Assembly: GCF_016283395.1 (NCBI RefSeq)
Contig: NZ_JAEEMU010000039.1
Location: forward strand, 1 to 64,000
Origin: Ruminococcus sp.
Lineage (GTDB): Bacteria; Bacillota_A; Clostridia; Oscillospirales; Ruminococcaceae
Direction: 5' to 3'
DNA length: 64,000 nt
A model generated the notes under the pieces. The model ran no database searches. It was given only the letters and a program-made list of their open reading frames with translations, and had not been told where the DNA came from. Shown one piece after another: positions 15,131-21,368 of the stretch; position 1 is the first letter of the stretch; every line of letters begins with the position of its first letter. A program made the translations under genes and the position numbers.

Positions 15131-15146
15131 TTTGTTTCTCCTTTTT

Positions 15147-15212
15147 TATGCTGCAATGTATAAACTCTGCCTACCGACGCAGGATGATTCACCGCGCCGG
15201 TTTTGAGTTTTT
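15147..15212. repeat. Short spacer repeat of the array (three copies)
   Basis: A segment with GCTGCAATGTATAAACTCTG and GACGCAGGATGATTCACCG recurs at 13079-13143 and 15981-16044, each time just upstream of a VLN-leader peptide gene (22, 29, 31). It includes a small CTGC/GCAG hairpin and could be a processing or attenuation site. Confidence 0.6.
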
Positions 15213-15284
15213 ATGCTGCATTTCATTTATATATATTAAGCCTAAAGGCTTGGTTTCGATATTTGTAATAATTTGCTGTGCAAA

Positions 15285-15449
15285 TTACTTCTTTAAAGCT
15301 GCACTAACAGCACCTGCTGCTGCAGCACCGAGTACGATTACAGGAAGATACGGTGTTATTATCGGACCTGTAGTAATAATGTACGGTAATATACGACCGC
15401 CATTAACTTCATTAATATCCTTAGCTGAAAGTTCTGTAAAATTAGCCAT
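15285..15449 (-). CDS. Double-glycine peptide 30
   Basis: The 54-residue precursor has leader MANFTELSAKDINEVNGG. The 36-residue core starts RILPYIITTGPIITPYLP and ends GAVSAALKK. An Ala/Gly-rich second half (GAAAAGAVSAA) fits a helix with small-residue faces. The end is shared with peptide 26. GGAGAAAATAATA precedes ATG; longer upstream reading falls in repeat R3 and is not credible. Confidence 0.8.
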   Translation of the reverse strand: MANFTELSAKDINEVNGGRILPYIITTGPIITPYLPVIVLGAAAAGAVSAALKK

Positions 15450-15452
15450 TAT

Positions 15453-15735
15453 TATTTTCTCCTTATATTTCATTATTAAATTGTATTTCTGTGATAAAAA
15501 ACTTATCATTTTTGCCGCACCCAGGCTCGATATGATATTTCTATCATATCTCTGTTCAGAAAAGTCTACTCTCGGCATATGTATAAATGGCACTCTTTTC
15601 GTATCTCATATACGTATCATTATTACTTCTCTGCCTGTTTCATAACCTGCTTTAGCCTGTCCTGATATAGCCTGCTGCTGACAAATTATATTTCGTATGT
15701 TATATGCTTATAAATATTCTAAACTGAGTTAGAAT
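15453..15735. repeat. Segmental duplication R3
   Basis: This is a third, more diverged copy of R1 with small deletions, one of which removes a TTT triplet region near 15605. The residual reading frame of R1 and R2 is broken here. Confidence 0.7.
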
Positions 15736-15800
15736 GGTTATTTTCGATATTTACTATAATCTGCTCGTCAGATTACTTCTTTAAATAGCTGTATGCTAAA

Positions 15801-15947
15801 TCAATAGCAAATAATTGGACCTGGGAAGGTGATTATTGGTCCCGGGAACTTGATTGGACCTGGATTGTAGACCGTTTTGGGATCATAATAATATCCGCCA
15901 TTGAGCTTATTGAGTTCACTTGTGTTAAGTACTACAAAATTAGCCAT
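15801..15947 (-). CDS. Double-glycine peptide 31 (PGPI-repeat core)
   Basis: The 48-residue precursor has leader MANFVVLNTSELNKLNGG. The 30-residue core starts YYYDPKTVYN and then holds three copies of a PGPI unit (NPGPIKF, FPGPIITF, FPGPIICY), ending in Cys-Tyr. An internal repeat in so small a core is unusual and points to growth by unit duplication. Confidence 0.82.
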   Translation of the reverse strand: MANFVVLNTSELNKLNGGYYYDPKTVYNPGPIKFPGPIITFPGPIICY

Positions 15948-16090
15948 TTTCGTTTCTCCTTATTTATAGTTCTATTTTCTGCTGCATATATAACTCTGCC
16001 TACCAACGCAGGATAATTCACTGCGCCGATTCTGAGTAGATACTTGCATTGATGTATGTTAATTCCAAGGTGCTCTTGCTTAAAGTTGAG

Positions 16091-16201
16091 TCAATGTTTT
16101 CTGGGGAATAGAATGCCATATACTATGCCTCTAACTATACTGGTAATTACACTGTCAAAAAATGAACCACCAATAAATCTATTAATGTCCTTAGAATTCT
16201 A
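16091..16201 (-). pseudogene. Double-glycine peptide gene lacking its 5' end
   Basis: The minus strand reads NSKDINRFIGG, then SFFDSVITSIVRGIVYGI and LFPRKH with TGA. The first about eight leader codons and the ribosome site are missing, and the sequence passes straight into the 3' end of the next gene upstream. It is a deletion remnant. Confidence 0.75.
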
Positions 16202-16211
16202 TATGTTTAGA

Positions 16212-16367
16212 TTACTTGATATAATGATTATAAACGTATGTTGCGCCGTAAGCGACAGCAGTGCCAATACCAATTACACATGCTAAAGCAACGTCGTCAA
16301 TACCAAAGATGCCGCCATCTGTGTTCATGAGCTCTTTTGTATTAAGTTCTGTAAAATTCTTGCTCAT
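16212..16367 (-). CDS. Double-glycine peptide 32
   Basis: The 51-residue precursor has leader MSKNFTELNTKELMNTDGG. The 32-residue core starts IFGIDDVALACVIGIGTAVA and ends VYNHYIK. The GIDDV start, single Cys and GxxxG-rich middle make it a distant member of the type A group at 8.7-10.2 kb. Confidence 0.8.
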   Translation of the reverse strand: MSKNFTELNTKELMNTDGGIFGIDDVALACVIGIGTAVAYGATYVYNHYIK

Positions 16368-16581
16368 TTTATTATCTTCTTATGTATTCGGGCACGATAT
16401 TGCTGCATACATACCTTCGCTAAAGGCTGGTATCCGACAAGTATAGATGGCACTCTTATTCGTATCTCATATACGTATCATTATTACTTTTCTGCCTGTT
16501 CCATTGTCTTTACTGCACCTGTTCCGAGAGAAAATGTTGCAGTCAATATCATTAAAACCTTATATTATTACTTATCAACAA

Positions 16582-16749
16582 TTAGTCAAAGAGACCGCTA
16601 ACAAAATCCTTTGTGCTGTTCCAAAGATACTTACAGCCGCTGATCCAGTTTCCGGTAAACTCCTTTACCAGATTCTTTGCCTGAGAAAGTACGCTGCCGC
16701 CGTTTACTTCTGTCATTTCTGCTGCATTAAGTTCTGTAAATTTAGCCAT
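16582..16749 (-). CDS. Double-glycine peptide 33 (Trp-rich pair with 34)
   Basis: The 55-residue precursor has leader MAKFTELNAAEMTEVNGG. The 37-residue core starts SVLSQAKNLVKEF, has GNWISGCKYLW in the middle and ends NSTKDFVSGLFD. The last 18 residues are the same as in peptide 34 on the far side of a lanthipeptide precursor gene. AGGAGGAAAATAAC precedes ATG. Confidence 0.82.
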   Translation of the reverse strand: MAKFTELNAAEMTEVNGGSVLSQAKNLVKEFTGNWISGCKYLWNSTKDFVSGLFD

Positions 16750-16809
16750 TGTTATTTTCCTCCTGAATATCTTTCGTTGTTTTTTAGATCATATATTATA
16801 AGTTTTTGA

Positions 16810-17025
16810 TTATCTGCAAGACTTGCGTGAGCCATTGCACTCTGCTGATACAGTCATCACTGCGCCACATCTATATGCTTTTGTTGCGGCAACGTATGCA
16901 CCTGCTGTGATAGCTACGCTGATCGCAATTGCAGCACCTGCTGATGCGCCTGTCTCGTCACCGAGTTCCATATCCTTTGCTTCATCGAGAAGCTCGTTCA
17001 TTTCTGTTGTTTTCTTTTCTGACAT
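16810..17025 (-). CDS. Class II lanthipeptide precursor inside the unmodified-peptide array
   Basis: The 71-residue product begins MSEKKTTEMNELLDEAKDME, the same leader family as the precursors at 27299 and 27509, followed by LGDETGA as the likely cleavage region. The core has many Ser/Thr and three Cys (residues 53, 63 and 70: YRCGAVMT, SAECNGS, RKSCR), as needed for lanthionine rings. The nearest LanM gene is 7 kb away and in another transcription unit. It lies between peptides 33 and 34, with its ribosome site 10 bases from the stop of 34. Confidence 0.82.
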   Translation of the reverse strand: MSEKKTTEMNELLDEAKDMELGDETGASAGAAIAISVAITAGAYVAATKAYRCGAVMTVSAECNGSRKSCR

Positions 17026-17047
17026 GATATTTTTCTCCTATCAATAA

Positions 17048-17215
17048 TTAGTCAAAGAGACCGCTAACAAAATCCTTTGTGCTGTTCCAAAGATACTTGC
17101 AGCCGCTTACCCAGCATGTTGCAGCGGTTGATACAAAAGTCTTTGCCTTATCAAGTACGCCGCCACCGTTTACTTCTGTTATTTCTGTTGCATTAAGTTC
17201 TGTAAATTTGCTCAT
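17048..17215 (-). CDS. Double-glycine peptide 34 (Trp-rich pair with 33)
   Basis: The 55-residue precursor has leader MSKFTELNATEITEVNGG. The 37-residue core starts GVLDKAKTFVSTAATCWVSG, continues CKYLWNSTKDF and ends VSGLFD. It has two Cys, against one in peptide 33. The first half of the core has diverged while the second half is identical, which suggests that the second half is a shared contact surface. Confidence 0.82.
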   Translation of the reverse strand: MSKFTELNATEITEVNGGGVLDKAKTFVSTAATCWVSGCKYLWNSTKDFVSGLFD

Positions 17216-17282
17216 TTTTAATTTCCTCCATTATTGTTATATTTTTTAGTGTATCGATATTATATTCTTTTTAATATGTTGA

Positions 17283-17432
17283 TTACAGCCATCCATAAAG
17301 ACGTTTTACAAATTTTCCGATCCTGGTATCGTATATAGCATCTTTTATTGAGTCCATTACATTGTATTTTGAAGAACCGCCATTAGTAGCGTCCATTTCT
17401 TTAGGATCAAGCTCTTTAAAATTATCAGCCAT
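17283..17432 (-). CDS. Double-glycine peptide 35
   Basis: The 49-residue precursor has leader MADNFKELDPKEMDATNGG. The 30-residue core is charged and less hydrophobic than most: SSKYNVMDSIKDAIYDTR, then IGKFVKRLYGWL. GGAGGATAATATA before ATG sets the start; two Met codons further upstream lack a ribosome site. Confidence 0.8.
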   Translation of the reverse strand: MADNFKELDPKEMDATNGGSSKYNVMDSIKDAIYDTRIGKFVKRLYGWL

Positions 17433-17451
17433 TATATTATCCTCCATGATC

Positions 17452-17646
17452 TTACTTTGTAAAAGCGCTAATAGCACTGCCGATCATAAGCTGATCTGTT
17501 ACAGGATTAAATTCACGAGTGACCATGAGTTGACCGTTTCTCTTTACAAAGTAAACAGGTCTTGTATCCTGCCACATAAAGCTTGGATTGATATATCCGC
17601 CATTAGTGTAATTCATTTCTGCTGCGTTAAGTATTGCAAAAGTCAT
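17452..17646 (-). CDS. Double-glycine peptide 36 (long core)
   Basis: The 64-residue precursor has a short 17-residue leader, MTFAILNAAEMNYTNGG. The 47-residue core, the longest here, starts YINPSFMWQDTRPVYFVKR and ends GSAISAFTK. Four codons separate the stop from the ribosome site of the next gene. The core has no Cys. Confidence 0.78.
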   Translation of the reverse strand: MTFAILNAAEMNYTNGGYINPSFMWQDTRPVYFVKRNGQLMVTREFNPVTDQLMIGSAISAFTK

Positions 17647-17687
17647 TTTGTTTGTCTCCTGTATATTTGTAGAATTATCTTGCTATA

Positions 17688-17831
17688 TTACTTTCTTTTA
17701 GCCTGGTACAAAGCATATGCTGTATATAATACACTTGCACCGAATACGATAGCTTTAGTTGGAATCATTGGAAGGGAACCGCCGTTAGTCTCGTCCATTT
17801 CCTTAGCATTGAGTTCTGCGAAATTAGCCAT
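17688..17831 (-). CDS. Double-glycine peptide 37
   Basis: The 47-residue precursor has leader MANFAELNAKEMDETNGG. The 29-residue core starts SLPMIPTKAIVFGASVLY and ends ALYQAKRK. It resembles peptides 38 and 41: Pro near the start, Ala/Tyr-rich helix and a strongly basic end. Confidence 0.8.
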   Translation of the reverse strand: MANFAELNAKEMDETNGGSLPMIPTKAIVFGASVLYTAYALYQAKRK

Positions 17832-17856
17832 TTTTAATTTCTCCTTTTATTTTCAT

Positions 17857-17994
17857 TTAGAAACGTCCTCGGGATGTTACAAATGGTGTGCCGCCAAACG
17901 GGAAAGAAATTATCCTGATAATGGTATCATCACCATATTCGCCCTTAACGCTGTTATTTTTCTTAAAATCAGTATCTGAAGAATAAGTATTCAT
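17857..17994 (-). CDS. Small array peptide without canonical leader
   Basis: The 45-residue product begins MNTYSSDTDFKKNNSVKGEY and lacks ELxxxE and a Gly-Gly near position 18. A Gly-Gly does occur at residues 34-35 (ISFPFGG), followed by TPFVTSRGRF. GGAGATTATAAA precedes ATG, so it is probably expressed. It may be a precursor with a different leader, or one that has lost its leader by recombination. Confidence 0.6.
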   Translation of the reverse strand: MNTYSSDTDFKKNNSVKGEYGDDTIIRIISFPFGGTPFVTSRGRF

Positions 17995-18162
17995 TTTATA
18001 ATCTCCTTCTGTGAAATCATGCTATTTCAAGGATAAACAAATTCACTTCACCTGCCGATACAGGATCCTGTTCACCGTACCGATCCAAAGCAAACACGTA
18101 CACTATCCCCTGTAATTAGCCATAAAATACTTATAATATTTTTATAGAATTATACTGTTTAA

Positions 18163-18294
18163 TTACTTATGTGAAGCCTGATATGCAGCGTATGCTGCAC
18201 CTGCAACACCTGCACCGATTGCTATGATAATCGGAAGGAATCCACCGTTAGTCTCGTTCATTTCCTTAGAATTGAGTTCTGTAAAGTTAGCCAT
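18163..18294 (-). CDS. Double-glycine peptide 38
   Basis: The 43-residue precursor has the canonical leader MANFTELNSKEMNETNGG. The 25-residue core starts FLPIIIAIGAGVAGAAY and ends AAYQASHK. It has GxxxG (GAGVAG) and a weakly basic end. It is part of a closely spaced run of similar genes (37, 38, 39, 41). Confidence 0.8.
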   Translation of the reverse strand: MANFTELNSKEMNETNGGFLPIIIAIGAGVAGAAYAAYQASHK

Positions 18295-18336
18295 TTTTTA
18301 TTTCTCCTTTAATATTTATAGAATTATATTGTTTAA

Positions 18337-18471
18337 TTACTTCTTAAGAACGTTATAGCATGCAGCATATATAGCTGTAGTAGCTACAACAAAACCTGCA
18401 AAGACCAACGGGATAACTCCGCCGTCTGTCTCGTTCATTTCCTTAGCTGAAAGCTCTGTAAACTTGCTCAT
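18337..18471 (-). CDS. Double-glycine peptide 39
   Basis: The 44-residue precursor has leader MSKFTELSAKEMNETDGG. The 26-residue core starts VIPLVFAGFVVATTAIY and ends CYNVLKK, with one Cys and terminal Lys-Lys. Confidence 0.8.
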   Translation of the reverse strand: MSKFTELSAKEMNETDGGVIPLVFAGFVVATTAIYAACYNVLKK

Positions 18472-18491
18472 TTTAGTTTTCTCCTTTGTTA

Positions 18492-18638
18492 TCAAACGTA
18501 ATAATAAACCGGTCTGATAGGTCTGACAGGACGAATAGTATCAATAGGTCTGATCGGTCTTACAGGCAGGATAGTAACCATACCGCCGTTTAATGCATTA
18601 AGCTCGTCCGGATTAAGTCTTACAAAATTAGTCATCAT
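18492..18638 (-). CDS. Double-glycine peptide 40 (RPIRP-repeat, Pro/Arg-rich core)
   Basis: The 48-residue precursor begins with two Met codons (MMTNFVRLNPDELNALNGG). The 29-residue core starts MVTILPVRPIRPID, repeats the unit as TIRPVRPIRPV and ends YYYV. It has five Arg and six Pro with no Lys or Cys. This is the composition and motif (R-P-x-R-P) of ribosome-targeting proline-rich antimicrobial peptides such as the insect apidaecins; homology to them is not claimed. The leader is of the VLN/VRLN type. Confidence 0.82.
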   Translation of the reverse strand: MMTNFVRLNPDELNALNGGMVTILPVRPIRPIDTIRPVRPIRPVYYYV

Positions 18639-18679
18639 TTTAGTATTCTCCCTTTAAATTATAGAATTATCCTGTAACA

Positions 18680-18811
18680 TTACTTTCTTGTAGCTCTGTA
18701 TACAAGGTATGCAGCAGTAAGATATGTAGCGATCTTAATTGGAAGTGTAGGTACAGATCCACCATTAGTCTCGTTCATTTCCTGTGCGCTGAGTTCTGCA
18801 AAATTAGCCAT
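18680..18811 (-). CDS. Double-glycine peptide 41
   Basis: The 43-residue precursor has leader MANFAELSAQEMNETNGG. The 25-residue core starts SVPTLPIKIATYLTAAY and ends LVYRATRK. It is a relative of peptide 37, with the same length pattern and basic end. Confidence 0.8.
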   Translation of the reverse strand: MANFAELSAQEMNETNGGSVPTLPIKIATYLTAAYLVYRATRK

Positions 18812-18852
18812 TGTTATTTCTCCTTTTTTACATTATAGAATATGGGTTTATA

Positions 18853-18963
18853 TTATTTTTTCTTCGGCAGTAAAATATTTCGCCAATCAGGCAAACATAT
18901 GGATCTACCGCCGTTTACTTCTTCTTTATCATTAGGTGGAAGCTCTTTAAAATCCTTGTTCAT
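18853..18963 (-). CDS. Double-glycine peptide 42 (shortest core)
   Basis: The 36-residue precursor has leader MNKDFKELPPNDKEEVNGG and the shortest core of the array, the 17-residue RSICLPDWRNILLPKKK. The core is strongly cationic with one Cys and two Pro. Confidence 0.78.
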   Translation of the reverse strand: MNKDFKELPPNDKEEVNGGRSICLPDWRNILLPKKK

Positions 18964-19005
18964 GATAATTTTCTCCTTTTTCATTATAGAATTATAAATA
19001 TATGT

Positions 19006-19134
19006 TTACTTCTTTAACTGTCGAAGTAAAGATTCTCTTATAGTGCGCCTAAGGTCTGCAGGTATATAAATAGAAGTTCCACCATTTGTCTTGTCACATT
19101 CCTTAGCGTCAAGCTCCTTAAAATTATCAGCCAT
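19006..19134 (-). CDS. Double-glycine peptide 43
   Basis: The 42-residue precursor has leader MADNFKELDAKECDKTNGG, with an unusual Cys in the leader. The 23-residue core, TSIYIPADLRRTIRES then LLRQLKK, is a probable cationic amphipathic helix with six basic residues. Confidence 0.8.
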   Translation of the reverse strand: MADNFKELDAKECDKTNGGTSIYIPADLRRTIRESLLRQLKK

Positions 19135-19186
19135 TTTAAGCTTCCTCCTTCTTTAATTTTATAAAAATATCCTTTTCAGGACATCA

Positions 19187-19333
19187 TTATCTGAATATCC
19201 AAGTGAAACGCTTCTTTAACTTTATTGGTGGATTAATATCGATTACGCGTTTGTCAAAGATCGGCTCCGAAACAACAAATCCACCGCCTATCTCGCTGAT
19301 CTCTTCGTCACTGAGTTCTACAAAGTTATCCAT
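19187..19333 (-). CDS. Double-glycine peptide 44
   Basis: The 48-residue precursor has leader MDNFVELSDEEISEIGGG. The 30-residue core starts FVVSEPIFDKRVIDINPP and ends KRFTWIFR, mixing acidic and basic residues. The leader is more acidic than its neighbours. Confidence 0.8.
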   Translation of the reverse strand: MDNFVELSDEEISEIGGGFVVSEPIFDKRVIDINPPIKLKKRFTWIFR

Positions 19334-19377
19334 TTTGCTTTCTCCTTTATATTATTAAATATATGTACTAAAGTCTG

Positions 19378-19515
19378 TTACTTAGAAAATCTTGTAAAAA
19401 GCTTCTTGAATCTGCTGACAGGAGTACCCTCGCAGATATAGTCATTATCAATAGCAGTGCAGATGCAACCGCCGTTGATCTCTTTCATTTCCATAGAATT
19501 AAGCTCTGTAAACAT
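19378..19515 (-). CDS. Double-glycine peptide 45 (three-Cys core)
   Basis: The 45-residue precursor has a 16-residue leader, MFTELNSMEMKEINGG, shortened at its start. The 29-residue core begins CICTAIDNDYICEGTPVS and ends FTRFSK. Three Cys (core positions 1, 3 and 12) and several Thr/Ser are unlike the other cores, so a disulfide or a modification is possible. Confidence 0.78.
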   Translation of the reverse strand: MFTELNSMEMKEINGGCICTAIDNDYICEGTPVSRFKKLFTRFSK

Positions 19516-19564
19516 GATCTTTTTTCTCCTTTACTTATTATAGAATTATAGTTATATATTACTT

Positions 19565-19687
19565 CTAACACTGGCAGGCCTTATATATTACTGCACCTAA
19601 AGCTAATAAAACAGGTACGATGATAGTTGTCAGACCGCCATTAGTTTCATTCATTTCCTTAGAGTTGAGTTCTGTAAAATCACTCAT
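19565..19687 (-). CDS. Double-glycine peptide 46
   Basis: The 40-residue precursor has leader MSDFTELNSKEMNETNGG and a 22-residue core, LTTIIVPVLLALGAV then IYKACQC, ending in C-x-C. TAG is used as stop, followed by an in-frame AAG TAA; read-through would add a Lys-Lys-like end as in other array genes. It has possibly lost its original end by one base change. Confidence 0.78.
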   Translation of the reverse strand: MSDFTELNSKEMNETNGGLTTIIVPVLLALGAVIYKACQC

Positions 19688-19705
19688 TTTTCTTACCTCT
19701 TAGAA

Positions 19706-19855
19706 TTATCTTCTCTTTAATAAACTGATCCCCGATATTTTTATCGGAACGGGATCGACCAATATCCCTGTTGACCAGCCAAAGGGATGATATCCTCCGT
19801 TGATATCCGTCATTTCATTGATATTGAGATAATTGAAGTTATTCTGATGTTCCAT
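19706..19855 (-). CDS. Double-glycine peptide 47
   Basis: The 49-residue precursor has a 21-residue leader (MEHQNNFNYLNINEMTDI, then NGG). The 28-residue core starts YHPFGWSTGILVDPVPIK and ends SLLKRR. An AGGAGGAAATT ribosome site precedes ATG. Confidence 0.8.
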   Translation of the reverse strand: MEHQNNFNYLNINEMTDINGGYHPFGWSTGILVDPVPIKISGISLLKRR

Positions 19856-19883
19856 AATTTCCTCCTAATTCTCGATATGCTTA

Positions 19884-20018
19884 TTACTTCTTAAAACAAT
19901 TGCCTATCTTATATGCAACATATGCTGCAACAGCCAGAGCCAGTGATGCTTTAACCTTTGCTCCGCCATTTACTTCATTCATTTCCTGTGCATTGAGTTC
20001 TGCGAAATTTGTGCTCAT
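19884..20018 (-). CDS. Double-glycine peptide 48 (promoter-proximal)
   Basis: The 44-residue precursor has leader MSTNFAELNAQEMNEVNGG. The 25-residue core starts AKVKASLALAVAAYVAY and ends NCFKK, an Ala-rich cationic helix with one Cys. It is the first gene of the leftward array, about 150 bases downstream of promoter P2. Confidence 0.82.
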   Translation of the reverse strand: MSTNFAELNAQEMNEVNGGAKVKASLALAVAAYVAYKIGNCFKK

Positions 20019-20166
20019 AATAACTTCTCCTTTTTTAGTTTAATATTTTGTTTTTGTTAGGATTCTTCCTAAATTTGAACCTTGATAATTACTAAGATAT
20101 TTGCCTGGACATATGCTTTGTTGAATTTTGTTTTTCTTCGCTTTTCTTTGTTCATCTTACAAGCTT

Positions 20167-20234
20167 ATTATAATCTGTTCTTATTTTTTCTTCTACAAAT
20201 CCTGAGTTAACAGTCGTTTTTTTGTAGTGAATAA
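20167..20234 (-). promoter_or_regulatory. LytTR-type promoter P2 (peptide array, proximal)
   Basis: The -10 is TATAAT (minus strand, 20167-20172). The repeats are GAGTTAACAG from 20204 and TAGTGAATAA from 20225, 21 bp apart and 37 bp from the -10 start. A further TAGTAAA from 20245 may be a third repeat. Confidence 0.75.
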
Positions 20235-20333
20235 ATATTCGTTTTAGTAAATAATTATTCATTATATAATAATACTAAGACCACACTTTTTTATCAGCTT
20301 GTGCTTTTAATTTATCTCTGTGTTTCTGTATTT

Positions 20334-20401
20334 ATTATAGCTTTATCCTTTGATTTTTACAATCTTTTCGGAGTAAACAAGCTATTTTTTGCAGTGAATA
20401 A
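20334..20401 (-). promoter_or_regulatory. LytTR-type promoter P3 (peptide array, middle)
   Basis: The -10 is TATAAT (20334-20339). The repeats are GAGTAAACAA from 20371 and CAGTGAATAA from 20392. Spacings are the same as in P1. Confidence 0.78.
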
Positions 20402-20451
20402 ATATTCACATTTGCTTATGATTTTTTCTTGTTGTTCTTTGTTCTGATTAT

Positions 20452-20519
20452 ACTATACTACGTTCTGATATTTTTCGCTATAAAAAAAGAGTAATTACCT
20501 TTTTTTTAAGAGTAAACGG
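20452..20519 (-). promoter_or_regulatory. LytTR-type promoter P4 (peptide array, distal)
   Basis: The -10 is TATAGT (20452-20457), with an alternative TATAAT five bases further on. The repeats are GAGTAAT from 20489 and GAGTAAACGG from 20510. From here to 20755 I see no other feature except AT-rich DNA. Confidence 0.75.
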
Positions 20520-20755
20520 TAAAAAAGTCATGAAAAATGGCTATTTACCTACAAAATCAGCAGTAACGAACGATTATCAGAAGTCAAAAACTGCACGTTT
20601 CATGCACTCAACTATGTCATTGCTAATGCATGACACAAATCGCTCCTATCTTCTGCTGCTGTAAACACAGCTACAATTACTGCATAGCTCAGCAAGCTGC
20701 TGTGATCGCCACCAATAGCAGCTTCTTTGACCTTAATTACTTAGCAAGAGATAAT

Positions 20756-20784
20756 TTGACAAAACTACTCAATCGTTGTATTAT
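20756..20784 (+). promoter_or_regulatory. Promoter of the Cys-rich secreted protein gene
   Basis: TTGACA (20756-20761) and TATTAT (20779-20784) are 17 bp apart on the plus strand, about 50 bases before the start codon. Confidence 0.65.
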
Positions 20785-20833
20785 ATTATTGAGAACTATT
20801 TAGCGCCTTAGATTTTGCAAAGGATGTAAACGA

Positions 20834-21286
20834 ATGAAAAAAATTATCAAACAAATTGCAACAGCGGCAATGGCTTTGTCACTTCTTGGAACGGGTTCAG
20901 CTGTAAAAACTACTTATAGTAACACACTTACGGCAAACTCTGCAAATTGTCAGTACCATGATGGTTCAATACAAAATGGTAAAAAAATCGTAAATTATGT
21001 ACCAGATGATGGGTACAAAAAATGCAAGAGCTGTGGACAAATTACAGGAAAAATAGACTGTTTAAACCACAGTTGGCAAACAGAGTACGGAGAATGGTTT
21101 AAACGCCAAAAACATCTTGGAAAAACTGCTTGTCCGAAACACATTATACATATTGTTAATGTTTATTACGAAGAACGCATTGTAACAAAAAGATGTACAA
21201 TATGTGGTGTAAAAAAAGTAAAAAAGCAGGAGCGCCATGGCTTTTATAAAGGTGAAAAATTACACTATACTATCAATTTTTTTTAA
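20834..21286 (+). CDS. Small secreted Cys-rich protein, paralogue 1
   Basis: The 150-residue product has a signal peptide (MKKIIKQIATAAMALSLLG) ending near TANSANC. The mature part has three CxxC-type pairs: KKCKSCGQITG, TACPKH, and KRCTICGVKKVKK near the end, suggesting a zinc ribbon or disulfide fold. It is the only rightward gene between the peptide array and the lanthipeptide operon. A smaller paralogue lies at 31320. The function is unknown; binding of an island peptide outside the cell is possible. Confidence 0.8.
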   Translation: MKKIIKQIATAAMALSLLGTGSAVKTTYSNTLTANSANCQYHDGSIQNGKKIVNYVPDDGYKKCKSCGQITGKIDCLNHSWQTEYGEWFKRQKHLGKTACPKHIIHIVNVYYEERIVTKRCTICGVKKVKKQERHGFYKGEKLHYTINFF

Positions 21287-21368
21287 ATAGCTCTTGCCAC
21301 ACAGGAGAAATAAAAAACTAAGTACTGCTTAAAATTGTCTTTCTCTTATATACACAATAACAAAAAAT

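Noticed and set aside
15148..15645. Rightward open frame of 165 codons
   Set aside because: It spans repeat R3 and the antisense of peptide 30, with no ribosome site and no family resemblance.
13326..15735. R1-R3 as an insertion sequence or transposon
   Set aside because: No transposase, terminal inverted repeats or target duplications are visible; the copies are tandem segments of the array itself.
17362..17979. Rightward open frame of 205 codons across peptides 35-37 and the leaderless array peptide
   Set aside because: It is the complement of four leftward small genes; the repeated PPLVASISL-like segments are just the antisense of the conserved leaders.
20150..20265. Leftward frame MNNYLLKRIFIHYKK within the tandem promoters
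   Set aside because: It lacks a ribosome site and covers the -10 and both repeats of promoter P2, so it is unlikely to be a gene.
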